Positions 18,724 to 27,486 of a stretch of 64,000 bases of DNA are shown here, piece after piece (the first letter of the stretch is position 1; each line of letters starts with the position of its first letter). The notes below the pieces were generated by a model. The model ran no database searches. It worked only from the letters and a program-made list of their open reading frames with translations, and was not told where the DNA came from. Position numbers and translations under genes: made by a program. The DNA comes from JAIQFV01 sp041494885 (lineage in GTDB: Bacteria > Acidobacteriota > Terriglobia > JAIQFV01). The stretch covers positions 35,003-99,002 of the forward strand of contig JBGQBO010000019.1 of NCBI GenBank assembly GCA_041494885.1, written 5' to 3'.

Positions 18724-19656
18724 ATGAATGAAAACCAATCAACCTTGGATAAGGTGGCGCGGTGGTGGGCGCAATCTCCTGAAAAGTTGCACCAGAGGGA
18801 CCTCATTGCCTGGATGGAGCACGCATATGTGAAAAAACACATTAACCTGAGGACAACGGGGGATGAGTCGCTTGATTGGCTCAGCTATGTATTCCAAAAA
18901 TACTTTCCTACCCCCGTTGAGCGTGCACTTTCCCTGGGCTGCGGAGACGGAGGGCTGGAGAGACATGCCCTCGATGCAAGGGCCGTTGAACGGTTTGATG
19001 CTTATGATGCGTCATCTGGTGCTATCGAGAATGCAAGGAAATCAGCAGAAACCAAGGGTCTCCTCCATCGGGTCAATTACGTCGTGGTTGATCTGAATCA
19101 TCTCCGCGTTGAGGCGGGCGGCTACGATTCCGTTTTTGCCTCGATGAGCATTCATCACATCCACGCCTTGGAAAGAGTTTTTGAGGAAGTGCGAGGAGCC
19201 CTCAAACAGTCAGGCCTCTTCATCATGAATGAGTATATTGGTCCTACCCGGTTTCAGCTTCCTCCGATTCAAATCAAACTGATTAATGACTTGTTGAAGA
19301 TCCTGCCTCGGAATTTTCGCCGGGTGATTCGAGACGGAAAGCCCACTTCAGACATAAAGGAGAGTCATCTGGTCCATCCCCTTTCCTGGTTTGAGGAAAA
19401 CGACCCCTCCGAAGCGGCCCGGTCCGCTGAAATCTTACCGCTCCTCGAGCAGTTCTTCCGCATAGTTGAATTTAAACCTTACGGAGGAACCTTGCTGCAA
19501 TTCGTGCTGGAGAATATTGTCGGCAATTTCGATGAACGTCAGGAGAAAGACCGGGCTTGGCTCGACATTCTCTTCTATTTTGAAGGCGCACTCGAAGACG
19601 CAGGCGCGATTGACTCTGATTTCGCGCTCATCATCGCGGCTCCCAAGAAAACCTGA
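18724..19656 (+). CDS. SAM-dependent methyltransferase (paralogue of the 11.8 kb gene)
   Basis: 310-residue class I methyltransferase with motif I ALSLGCGDGGLERHAL and FASMSIHHIHALERV. It shares the ordered blocks listed for the gene at 11793, including MNEYIGPTRFQLPP, NDPSEAARSAEILP and PYGGTLLQFVLENIVGNF, so the two are paralogues. It is the only plus-strand gene in the 3.5-34 kb glycan region and is transcribed divergently from the GT-C block, converging on the radical SAM gene. Such paralogue pairs may modify two positions of the same glycan, or one may have been duplicated with its GT block. Function is inferred from family and context only. Confidence 0.83.
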   Translation: MNENQSTLDKVARWWAQSPEKLHQRDLIAWMEHAYVKKHINLRTTGDESLDWLSYVFQKYFPTPVERALSLGCGDGGLERHALDARAVERFDAYDASSGAIENARKSAETKGLLHRVNYVVVDLNHLRVEAGGYDSVFASMSIHHIHALERVFEEVRGALKQSGLFIMNEYIGPTRFQLPPIQIKLINDLLKILPRNFRRVIRDGKPTSDIKESHLVHPLSWFEENDPSEAARSAEILPLLEQFFRIVEFKPYGGTLLQFVLENIVGNFDERQEKDRAWLDILFYFEGALEDAGAIDSDFALIIAAPKKT

Positions 19657-19773
19657 AGGGTCTTGTGGAAGCGGAGCAGGGCACCAGTAACTCCTGGGGG
19701 AAACGAGACCGGTCAAATGGTTTTGCCAAACTTCCGGGGGACGACGCTCAAGCTTGCCGAGTCGATCATGCCG

Positions 19774-21195
19774 CTATTCAACAGAGCGGTATTGAACGTG
19801 AATGCAGTTCTTGCAGCAATCGACCGGATCGGAGGAGCGGAACCTCCTCCGGAACTCTTTGTAGAGTTCTCCATTCCAAATTTCTTCGACTGTGTTGTTG
19901 TTGACGTTGCCCAACACGGGGGTTCCAAATACACAGCAGGGTGTGGCGTCCCCGCCCGGACTGACGTACATCCGTTTATGGAGCATGTCGCAATATTTGA
20001 TTTTTTGACCATTGTGCCGGAGCATCTCTTTATATGTATCCTGGCACCATTCGAGAAACTCGAATGACTTGTCCCGAATGGAGGCCCCACCGGACATCAC
20101 CCCCTCATGTCTTTCGGGAGCCTCGACCGGGGCCGGAATCTTGCTGACAAGGTGGGCGGCTATCTCAGACGCCTCCGTCTCAATGGCAGCATGATCTAAC
20201 CAACTCTCCGGTGCGGGGAGCGTCTCGTAATGATTCTCCGGAAACTGATTAATGATCATCCCGTCGCCTCCGACGGGAGCGGCGGCATCTTCTTCGATTC
20301 CCGGAAAGGGAGGAGGAATGATTAAAATGACTCCCATTTCTTCAGCCAGGGCATGCGCCCGCTGGTAATAGGCGTTGTATAGAGCCTTGTGTTTTTCGAC
20401 CACTTCATTGCGGACATGCACCAGTTCATTGACGATTACAAAATGCCCGTGGGCCGCCTGTATCCCGAGACCGGAGGCCATGCGCACCAGTTCCGGCAAA
20501 TCTCTGATGTTGCTCCCCATAATGGTAAAGGAGATACAAACGGGGGGCCTCATCGCGGCGGGTAGCAATTCCAGGGTACGCGTCAATAACCGGATGCTTC
20601 CGAGCAACTTCTTGAATTTGACGCCCAGTCGGATGGCCTCACAGGTGAGCTGGGTCGCACCATCGATGGAAATCTGGAACTTGCTGGTCATGGGAATCAA
20701 CTGGAGGAGGGTCTCTTTGGAGAAATACGTCCCGTTGGTCGTTAAGTCCAGCTTGGCCCCATATTGACTTAATTCATGCAAGGCTTTCTGCAGGTTGGGT
20801 GTTGCCAGCGGCTCGCCACTCATGGTCAAGCAAAATTCATCCGCCCAGGGCAACGACTGCTTTGCGACCCGACTCAATGTCTCATAAGGCATATCCAGCT
20901 TCTTGTTGTTGTAATGCCTGTGGAGCTCCGGCGTTCCATGCGTTTCGCAATGAGGACACCTCAAATTACAGACAAAGGTAGTCAGTAAGCTCATCCACTG
21001 AGGCATCGTGTGGAATGGAAGGTCGGGAAGATACATCTTAATTTCTGACAGATCCTTATTTCGATCCTTAAGCGTATAGAAGCGTTCGTAGGAATTGTCG
21101 TCCACTTCACCCTGAGGGACACGATCGTCACGAGATGGAAGAGGAGGTAGAGGCCGGATTTTCTCTAACTGCTTCCGGAGCATTTGAGAACTCAT
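19774..21195 (-). CDS. Radical SAM/SPASM enzyme
   Basis: 473 residues with the radical SAM CxxxCxxC as CNLRCPHC (C76, C80, C83), binding a 4Fe-4S cluster for SAM cleavage. A C-terminal SPASM-like region supplies more cysteines (YCDMLH, TPCCVFG, CCKNC) for auxiliary clusters. MSGEPLATPNL and DLTTNGTYF are the usual radical SAM beta-strand motifs. ATG at 21195 is chosen because AAGGAGGT sits 5 bases upstream, an ideal ribosome binding site; the frame extends 11 codons further. It lies in tandem with a second radical SAM gene inside a glycan cluster, with no precursor peptide gene seen. A role in sugar or lipid modification, rather than peptide maturation, is an inference. Confidence 0.87.
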   Translation of the reverse strand: MSSQMLRKQLEKIRPLPPLPSRDDRVPQGEVDDNSYERFYTLKDRNKDLSEIKMYLPDLPFHTMPQWMSLLTTFVCNLRCPHCETHGTPELHRHYNNKKLDMPYETLSRVAKQSLPWADEFCLTMSGEPLATPNLQKALHELSQYGAKLDLTTNGTYFSKETLLQLIPMTSKFQISIDGATQLTCEAIRLGVKFKKLLGSIRLLTRTLELLPAAMRPPVCISFTIMGSNIRDLPELVRMASGLGIQAAHGHFVIVNELVHVRNEVVEKHKALYNAYYQRAHALAEEMGVILIIPPPFPGIEEDAAAPVGGDGMIINQFPENHYETLPAPESWLDHAAIETEASEIAAHLVSKIPAPVEAPERHEGVMSGGASIRDKSFEFLEWCQDTYKEMLRHNGQKIKYCDMLHKRMYVSPGGDATPCCVFGTPVLGNVNNNTVEEIWNGELYKEFRRRFRSSDPVDCCKNCIHVQYRSVE

Positions 21196-21303
21196 AGCCA
21201 ACCTCCTTCGATCGGACGCAAGTATCAAACTTCAGGGCCCTATTCCCGTAATGCCCACTCCAACCCTGGAGTGGCTCCAACTTTACCATCCGATGTTCTG
21301 CCG

Positions 21304-22524
21304 TCAGACTCTTGCGGCGTCCGGACGATCCGACGCGGGAAGGACAACGAGCGAAGTCTCCAATGCGGATGCTTGAGCGGCGGCCACGAGGGGAAACAAT
21401 TCGTCCTGGCTTCGACTATTGGCCTTCCCCTGCGGGATGACAAAGGCGCGTTCGGTTCCTCTTCGAATGTGGAACGGATCGATGCTGCAGTTCGCACAAC
21501 ACGCAAGCATTTCCCTCCCGCTCAAGCTGGCTCGCATCCAGCGGTAATTGTCACCATTCCAGATATCCCAAAAATCTTTCTCTTTAAGATTATCGACCAC
21601 CGGCCGCCCCGAAACGCAGCACGTCGGGACGTCACCATTGAGTTCCAGGTAACTGCGGCGCCAAAGAAAACTACAATCGACCTGGCGCGGAGTTTTCCCA
21701 GGGTTCGCCGACGCCGCGTCGGTCGATACGTCAAAACCCGGAGGCAGGTACGCCGTCAGCGCCAGTTCTGCCGCGCGCTTTCGTGCCCGACCCAGGCACT
21801 CATTCGCAAGGGCCTTGTGATAAATCAGCGACTGGTTGCGCATAGGCTCATCGAAAACCGCCACGTGGGTGCCCGATACCGAATCCGCTTCCAGTTCGCG
21901 GGCCAAATCCATGAATGCCGGGAATTCTTCGATGTTGTCCCGCATCAGCACGTACGTGAAATTCAGATGAGGTCGACGCGAGGCAGTCAAGCCCCGGCGG
22001 AGTCGATTCAGCGTCTTCACATTGTCAACCACGCGATCATAATCGGCCCCGGCCCGCCATTTCTCAAAGGTCTCCTTCCGAAATCCATCAAAGGAGATCG
22101 TGACCCATTGGAGCAGGCCCAGCATCTTACGAAGGTTTCTCTCGGTCAGTAGGGTGCCATTCGAATTGATCTCCAGGCCGACTCCGTAAGCCTCCAGCAC
22201 GTCGCATACGGTGTCAAAATTTTTCGACATGAGCGCCTCGCCGGACACCGTGAGGCACACCCGCTTCACCCAGGGAAAAGTCTCGCGTGCCAGTTTTTCG
22301 AATAAGGCCAGGTCCATGTCGACGTGCCGTTTTGCATAGGTGTAGTTGTAATCCGGACTATGAATCTGGCAATGCGGGCATCGCAGATTGCAGCGGTTCG
22401 TATTCTCGACCGTAAAGTGAACCGGCAGCCCGTGACACACCACGGCGCGGGAGGACTCCTGTTCGTCCACATAGCGGGCATTGAGCGCTTTCAGCTCATT
22501 ATACCGATCGTTCAAGCGTCTCAT
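21304..22524 (-). CDS. Radical SAM/SPASM enzyme
   Basis: 406 residues with CNLRCPHC at C45, C49, C52, LTVSGEALMSKNF, EINSNGTLLTERNL and a SPASM-like C-terminus (DVPTCCVSGRPVV, CCANCSID). The middle shares with the upstream radical SAM gene a long insertion between the core and SPASM parts. The last 40 residues are low-complexity and poorly conserved in look. Its start overlaps the end of the GT4 gene at 22499 by 26 bases, implying co-translation with it, and the second radical SAM gene follows 108 bases downstream. Both enzymes probably act in the same pathway. Substrate unknown. Confidence 0.87.
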   Translation of the reverse strand: MRRLNDRYNELKALNARYVDEQESSRAVVCHGLPVHFTVENTNRCNLRCPHCQIHSPDYNYTYAKRHVDMDLALFEKLARETFPWVKRVCLTVSGEALMSKNFDTVCDVLEAYGVGLEINSNGTLLTERNLRKMLGLLQWVTISFDGFRKETFEKWRAGADYDRVVDNVKTLNRLRRGLTASRRPHLNFTYVLMRDNIEEFPAFMDLARELEADSVSGTHVAVFDEPMRNQSLIYHKALANECLGRARKRAAELALTAYLPPGFDVSTDAASANPGKTPRQVDCSFLWRRSYLELNGDVPTCCVSGRPVVDNLKEKDFWDIWNGDNYRWMRASLSGREMLACCANCSIDPFHIRRGTERAFVIPQGKANSRSQDELFPLVAAAQASALETSLVVLPASDRPDAARV

Positions 22525-23764
22525 AAATGTTCACAAGCTCTTCCGCATTTTCCCGGATCGTCTTCACCGCGGGAAACTTATCAAGGGCAGCCAGCCTTGA
22601 GCGATCACGCTCCAATAGCGTCAGCTTCCGGTAAAGATCCTCACTGTCCCCGAATTCGAAATGAAGACCATTTGCGCCGTCTTGAACAAACTCGGCCATT
22701 CCACCCAAGCCCGCCGCTACCACGGGGACTCGAGCCAAGAAGGCTTCATGGATGGTTAAAGGAGAATTTTCGTACCACAGCGAGGGTATCACAAGAACGT
22801 CGATCTCTGAAAGCACTTTGGCTATCATGTCGTTCTCGAAGCGGCCACAGAACTGGATTCGCGGGTCCCCCTGCGCCATCTCCCGGATGCGCCTCCCGTA
22901 AGCCGGCTGGACCGTTGTATCGCCATAGAATTTAAGGACGGCGTCCCCCGCCAACTTTCGAAAGGCCGCGATCAGGAGATGAACTCCCTTGTGTTCCATT
23001 TGGGAACCAATGTAACCCACGCGGAATTGAGGCGATTCAATTCTTTTGTACCCGAGGAATCGTGAGACGTCGTAGCCATTGTCGGAAGTGATCACCTTGC
23101 GCGCCGGGATTCCAAAATCAATCAATTGCCGGCGCAGAAAGTTCGAGGGGGAGATGAATAAATCAATCTCTCGAATCACCGTCCGAAGATACTGGCGGCG
23201 ATAGGCAAAGAGGGGGGCAAGAAGGTGTGAGAGCCCGGCGCCAAGACCCATCCGGGAGGACAGCTCCATACAGCGACCGCACCGCCAGCCGCCATAGGAA
23301 TGAGTACAGATTTGCTTCTGGTAGTCGTAGAGGTTAATCCGCGGGCACATGAGCCAATAATCGTGCAACGTCATGACCACAGGAATGCGAGCCTGCTTGG
23401 CTTGGCGGACGACCGTGCCGGAGACATTGTGTAAATGCTGCGCATGGACAATTTCGGGTTGAAATTCCCGGAGCACGTCTCCAAACCGCATGCCTACCCA
23501 ATCATCTTTGAATGAATGGGCGGCTTGCCCGATCCAGTAGAAACGTCCCCATGCGTCCGGACTGTGATAAATACGGTAAATGGGGATGGAATCATACTCC
23601 TCCCATACGGCCTCTCCGGTGTCGGGGCCCCCTCCGTACTCATAAGTAAAGACCCGGACCTCATGTCCGAGTTGCTTTAATGCCTTTGAAAGAGAGTGAG
23701 TGTAAATCTCACTCCCCGCCTGATGTTTAGGCAGATATTGATGGATAACCTGGAGGATTCTCAT
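22499..23764 (-). CDS. Glycosyltransferase family 4, Cys-containing subtype
   Basis: About 421 residues from ATG at 23764, which begins the conserved MRILQVIHQYLPKHQAGSEI; an open extension to 23830 overlaps the preceding GT2 gene and adds no conserved sequence. The central block MTLHDYWLMCPRINL followed by CTHSYGGWRCGRC matches the cysteine subtype seen at 5.5 and 15.3 kb. The C-lobe has VGYIGSQMEHKGVHLL and YENSPLTIHEAFLARVPVV. It lies 19 bases after the GT2 gene and overlaps the radical SAM gene downstream, so sugar transfer and radical chemistry appear to be coupled at the operon level. Confidence 0.87.
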   Translation of the reverse strand: MRILQVIHQYLPKHQAGSEIYTHSLSKALKQLGHEVRVFTYEYGGGPDTGEAVWEEYDSIPIYRIYHSPDAWGRFYWIGQAAHSFKDDWVGMRFGDVLREFQPEIVHAQHLHNVSGTVVRQAKQARIPVVMTLHDYWLMCPRINLYDYQKQICTHSYGGWRCGRCMELSSRMGLGAGLSHLLAPLFAYRRQYLRTVIREIDLFISPSNFLRRQLIDFGIPARKVITSDNGYDVSRFLGYKRIESPQFRVGYIGSQMEHKGVHLLIAAFRKLAGDAVLKFYGDTTVQPAYGRRIREMAQGDPRIQFCGRFENDMIAKVLSEIDVLVIPSLWYENSPLTIHEAFLARVPVVAAGLGGMAEFVQDGANGLHFEFGDSEDLYRKLTLLERDRSRLAALDKFPAVKTIRENAEELVNIYETLERSV

Positions 23765-23783
23765 GGGGTCTTCAACGGCGCCT

Positions 23784-24995
23784 CTAAATTCCCTGAGAAA
23801 GAGTGGCGCCAAGAATTCGCATGGTCTCACTGAGCCTTTGCTTCTTACTGCACCAATAATAATACTTACTGAGAACGTCTCCTGCGGCGCGCGCGGCCAC
23901 GTTCAGAAACAGAAACTGGAGATCGTCCGGCTTCAACGAAGGGTACCGGCTCAGTAGCTCCTTCATGGTGAAATTGAAACTCCCGCGCAATGGATCCTCA
24001 CCGACTGGCACGCCCGGGGGTACGACCCCTGGGGCTTTCGTCAAACGGCTAAACAGTTTTTTCAGGAGGGCGACACCCCCTGCTCCGTCCTTGGCGCTCC
24101 TGGGATCAAAGGGGCCTAAGTCGCCAGACCGAGGGGATTGGACCTCAACGGTCCTCCTCTGTGACGAGTCCTGCGCCTGATGGGTTAACTCTTCCACTTG
24201 GATGGCGAAGGCGAGCATATCGTTGAACAGAGTCTCATCCGTGTAACGTGAATAGTCCTCCGCCGCAGCCTCCAGCACCTGCATCACACGCTTGGTCGTC
24301 ACAAAGTGTCGTTTCAACCGGTAGATGGCCGGCCGATTGTGGGAGTGGACCACCGTCGCCTTCGGTTCGTGCACGATCCGGTACCCGGCCCTCATCACCT
24401 CAAGCGCCCACTCCATGTCTTCGGCAAATTCAGTCGGCTTGAAAGGGATCTGCTGCCACACCGACTTCCGAATGGCTGAACTCACGTTATCAAACAGGGC
24501 GAGGTCAAAACGACCCATAAAGTCCTGCCGTAAGAAGTCGTCCCAGGTGGAGAGCGATTTGACCCGGGTCCCCTTATCAAAGATCTTATTATGCGTCTCC
24601 ACTTCCCAGGTGGCGAGTAAATCGGCATCCGGCCGCGGCACCTGTTTTCCAAAAGTACCGGCTACCTTGGCATCGCTTCGAAACCACTCCGTTAGTCGGT
24701 GCAACCATTGTTTGTCGGCTGCCACCGCGTCCTGAACGGTCAGAACAATGATTTCTCCACTTGCCTCCCGAATGGCGCAGTTCCGGGTTTCTCCGTGATT
24801 AAACGAGGTGGGGTCCACGTGCAAGATCCTTGCTCCATCGCGCGCGGCAAGGGAGAGGGTTGAATCCACTGACCCCGAATCGATGATCAGCAACTCTGTT
24901 TTGGCATCAATTTCCTGACCCTTCAGAAGCGCAAGGGTGTTCTCAAACTCCGCTCCTGCGTTCTTGGTGGGGATGACAATGGATATCTTTGTCAC
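23784..24995 (-). CDS. Glycosyltransferase family 2 (rhamnosyltransferase-like)
   Basis: GT-A enzyme beginning KISIVIPTKNAGAEFENTL. It has LLIIDSGSVDSTL, FNHGETRNCAI (the HG-TRN pattern common in rhamnosyltransferase-like GT2s), VQDAVAADKQWL (DxD equivalent) and FAEDMEWALEVM, the acidic motif. GTG at 24995 places the conserved strand at the N-terminus; an ATG at 25070 would add 25 residues and overlap the methyltransferase gene by 47 bases. The C-terminal 130 residues are hydrophilic and then helical. With RmlB, an RmlC-like gene and RmlA in the region, a dTDP-rhamnose-type donor is plausible but unproven. Confidence 0.85.
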   Translation of the reverse strand: MTKISIVIPTKNAGAEFENTLALLKGQEIDAKTELLIIDSGSVDSTLSLAARDGARILHVDPTSFNHGETRNCAIREASGEIIVLTVQDAVAADKQWLHRLTEWFRSDAKVAGTFGKQVPRPDADLLATWEVETHNKIFDKGTRVKSLSTWDDFLRQDFMGRFDLALFDNVSSAIRKSVWQQIPFKPTEFAEDMEWALEVMRAGYRIVHEPKATVVHSHNRPAIYRLKRHFVTTKRVMQVLEAAAEDYSRYTDETLFNDMLAFAIQVEELTHQAQDSSQRRTVEVQSPRSGDLGPFDPRSAKDGAGGVALLKKLFSRLTKAPGVVPPGVPVGEDPLRGSFNFTMKELLSRYPSLKPDDLQFLFLNVAARAAGDVLSKYYYWCSKKQRLSETMRILGATLSQGI

Positions 24996-25023
24996 AAGTC
25001 GACTAAACGGGCGGAGTGTTTTC

Positions 25024-26166
25024 TCAAGAGGCTGGTCCGCGCTTGAAAAGCAGTCGCAAAGGGCGCACAAATGCCCGGTAGGCCTTCCAGATCAGGGTGG
25101 TTTTTACTTTCATCTCGAATTCGCGCAGGATCCGGATCCCCTGCTCCAAACCTGCAATGTATGAGTCCTTCGCCTGTATAAAATGGTCCTTCTCTGAAAT
25201 GATCCTGTCCTTGCCTTCGATCACCTGGTGTAAGACCGCAATGTGATTCTCTTTCTCCTGAATCGCCAAATCGCGCTGCGCAATCCGATTGTCCTTGTCA
25301 ATCAGCAGATTCCCGACGTTGCGAAGATGGCCGTGCAGGGTGTCGACCATGCCCAGCAGTTCCCGGTTGTATTGCTCTAATTCCCTGGCCACCGCCTCGG
25401 TGTTGTCATTCAAACAAGACAGCCCCAGGCTCTCCATCCCTGGATCCAATTCCGTCGCCGAGCAAACCGCCACAGCATACTGGGTGTGCCCTTCAGCCCG
25501 ATGTAAGCTGAGGGATGATTTCTCCCGGTTCGCCTCAACCTCGATCAGCTCAGACCGGGACTTTGCTTCTTGAGGCGGCGAGGCGATTCTCCATAAAACC
25601 GATCCAAAACATAACCTCTGGGCGAAGAGGACGACGTGTGCAAAGTTCTTTCTTAACAGGGCATGAAATTCCCGGATATAGAGCTCCTTGATGTGAAAGG
25701 GATTTTCGAATCCTTCCGCTTCGGAATAGAACTCCTTGTCCGGTGAAGAGACCAGGAACACCCCGCCCGGCTTGAGTAATCGCTGAACCTCCCTCAAGAG
25801 CTCCTCGTGCTCCGCAATGTGCTCGATCATCTCGAAGCTGACCACAAGGTCGAACTGATGCTCGGGCAGGCGGGTCCTTCGACAGTCTCCCACCAGAAAA
25901 CTCAAATTCGCCCGGGGGTAACGCGTGCGTGCATGTTCAATCGCCTCCGGAGAAAGATCCACCCCCGTCACGTTTTCCGAGACCTCTGCGAGCAGGTTCG
26001 AGCCATACCCTTCCCCGCAGCCCAGGTCTAGGACCACTTTCCCGCGCGCAAGACCTTGGGCAAAAAAATAGCGATGATAGTGCTCATAGGCAATCCGGGC
26101 CCCGCCTTCGCCGGGAACGAAGCGCTCACCCGTAAAGGTCAAATCTTTCTTGGTTGACTCAGTCAT
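25024..26166 (-). CDS. Methyltransferase with C-terminal coiled coil and membrane-associating tail (possible chain terminator)
   Basis: 380 residues from ATG at 26166; an open extension of 9 codons is less likely. Residues 45-55 hold motif I VLDLGCGEGYG and SFEMIEHIAEHEEL follows, a class I methyltransferase. From about residue 245 to 350 the sequence becomes a continuous heptad coiled coil with repeated DKDNRIAQRD, EKENHIAV and EGKDRIISEKDH-like units, ending in a basic amphipathic segment (LIWKAYRAFVRPLRLLF). The gene is 27 bases downstream of a Wzt-type ATPase. This is the layout of WbdD-like terminators, where a methyltransferase caps O-antigen and a coiled coil sets chain length. That role is inferred from architecture and neighbourhood. 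Confidence 0.85.
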   Translation of the reverse strand: MTESTKKDLTFTGERFVPGEGGARIAYEHYHRYFFAQGLARGKVVLDLGCGEGYGSNLLAEVSENVTGVDLSPEAIEHARTRYPRANLSFLVGDCRRTRLPEHQFDLVVSFEMIEHIAEHEELLREVQRLLKPGGVFLVSSPDKEFYSEAEGFENPFHIKELYIREFHALLRKNFAHVVLFAQRLCFGSVLWRIASPPQEAKSRSELIEVEANREKSSLSLHRAEGHTQYAVAVCSATELDPGMESLGLSCLNDNTEAVARELEQYNRELLGMVDTLHGHLRNVGNLLIDKDNRIAQRDLAIQEKENHIAVLHQVIEGKDRIISEKDHFIQAKDSYIAGLEQGIRILREFEMKVKTTLIWKAYRAFVRPLRLLFKRGPAS

Positions 26167-26193
26167 AGATTTCACCGCGGACGCGCAGAGCAA

Positions 26194-27474
26194 TTAATGT
26201 ACTCTTACTGACACATCGAATCGCATCAGGCCATGGATCAATTCGCCGGTTTCGATGGAAAAAACCACGGCATTGTCGATCCAGTCGCACATGGTGTGAC
26301 GGGAGGCGGTCCCGTCGGCCACCGCCGGAGATATAGAGTAATTCCCAGGCCTGAGGTGCGGCAACTGGACGTCAAAATCCGCCGTCCGGATCTCGCCGGG
26401 CTTGACCTCTCCCAGGGGTGCATTGTCGTAGTCCGTGTTTGTAGCCGATAAATCAATCCCCAACGGGTCGCGGATGATGAATCCAATGATGGGTGTTTCC
26501 AGGGCTTCCTTGAACCGAGCCGAGATCTTGACCTGCATTCGTTCGCCTGGCGCAAAACTCCTTTTTGGAATTCCTTCCTCGCCCGAAATCTCGATGCCGA
26601 GCAGTTCGGCCCGGCCATCGCCAAAGCGGTGATCCACATTGGGGATCGTGGAGACCACCGACTCCGCCGGAATATCAAAGAAGTTCTTCGCTTCCCCGGA
26701 GTCTCCATTTGATTTTGAGCCCGACTCCGCGGCATAGCTCTTTTCCCGGGCATACATGAGCTCCAGATACTTCTGAACCATCGAATCCGGGTCGCCCGAC
26801 CCCACCCTCCGGCCTCCATCCAGCAGGATCACCTCATCGCAGAGCCGCTTGATGGCGGAGTTGTCGTGGGACACGAAGAAGATCGTCTTGCCCTCTTTCT
26901 TAAGTTGCAGGATCTTGTGCATGCAGCGATGCTGAAAGATGCCGTCTCCCACGGCGAGGGCCTCATCGATGATCAGGATCTCCGGATCGACGTTGATGGC
27001 GACTGCAAAGGCCAGCCGCACAAACATGCCGCTCGAGTAGGTCTTGACCGGTTGATCGAAAAATTCGCCGATCTCCGCAAAGCGTTCAATGGCGCCCAGG
27101 CGGGATTCGATTCCCCCTCGACTCAGCCCCAGCAAGGCCCCGTTGATAAACACGTTCTCCCGACCCGTGAATTCCGGGTTGAACCCGGAACCCAGCTCCA
27201 GCAGGGCCGAAATCCGGCCTTCGCTTGTCACCGTTCCGCGAGAAGGCTGCAAAATACCGGCAATGAGCTGGAGCAGGGTGGACTTCCCCGATCCATTGAC
27301 GCCGATGATCCCGACCGTTCTTCCCCGCTCGACTTCGAAGCTCACGTCCTCTACTGCCCAGAAGTCCCTGTGGCGGTTCAGGCGGTTCAACGACAGGAGT
27401 TCCTGCAAGCGAGCCGAAGGCTTGGAGTAGATCCGGTAACTCTTGGATAGATGCTCGGCTTGAACGGCAATCAC
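26194..27474 (-). CDS. Polysaccharide ABC exporter ATP-binding protein, Wzt type
   Basis: 426-residue ATPase with a GTG start. Walker A is GVNGSGKST (58-66), the signature is SSGM at 147-150 in the TYSSGMFVRLAFA form typical of polysaccharide exporters, Walker B is LIIDEA (167-172) and the H-loop is VSHD (H203). Beyond about residue 260 there is a beta-rich C-terminal domain matching the Wzt carbohydrate-binding domain that recognises the capped, non-reducing end of the glycan. Wzt works with the Wzm permease, but no Wzm-like gene lies in the window. RmlB is 13 bases upstream and the coiled-coil methyltransferase 27 bases downstream. It powers export of lipid-linked polysaccharide across the inner membrane. 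Confidence 0.9.
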   Translation of the reverse strand: MIAVQAEHLSKSYRIYSKPSARLQELLSLNRLNRHRDFWAVEDVSFEVERGRTVGIIGVNGSGKSTLLQLIAGILQPSRGTVTSEGRISALLELGSGFNPEFTGRENVFINGALLGLSRGGIESRLGAIERFAEIGEFFDQPVKTYSSGMFVRLAFAVAINVDPEILIIDEALAVGDGIFQHRCMHKILQLKKEGKTIFFVSHDNSAIKRLCDEVILLDGGRRVGSGDPDSMVQKYLELMYAREKSYAAESGSKSNGDSGEAKNFFDIPAESVVSTIPNVDHRFGDGRAELLGIEISGEEGIPKRSFAPGERMQVKISARFKEALETPIIGFIIRDPLGIDLSATNTDYDNAPLGEVKPGEIRTADFDVQLPHLRPGNYSISPAVADGTASRHTMCDWIDNAVVFSIETGELIHGLMRFDVSVRVH

Positions 27475-27486
27475 AGCACACTCACT

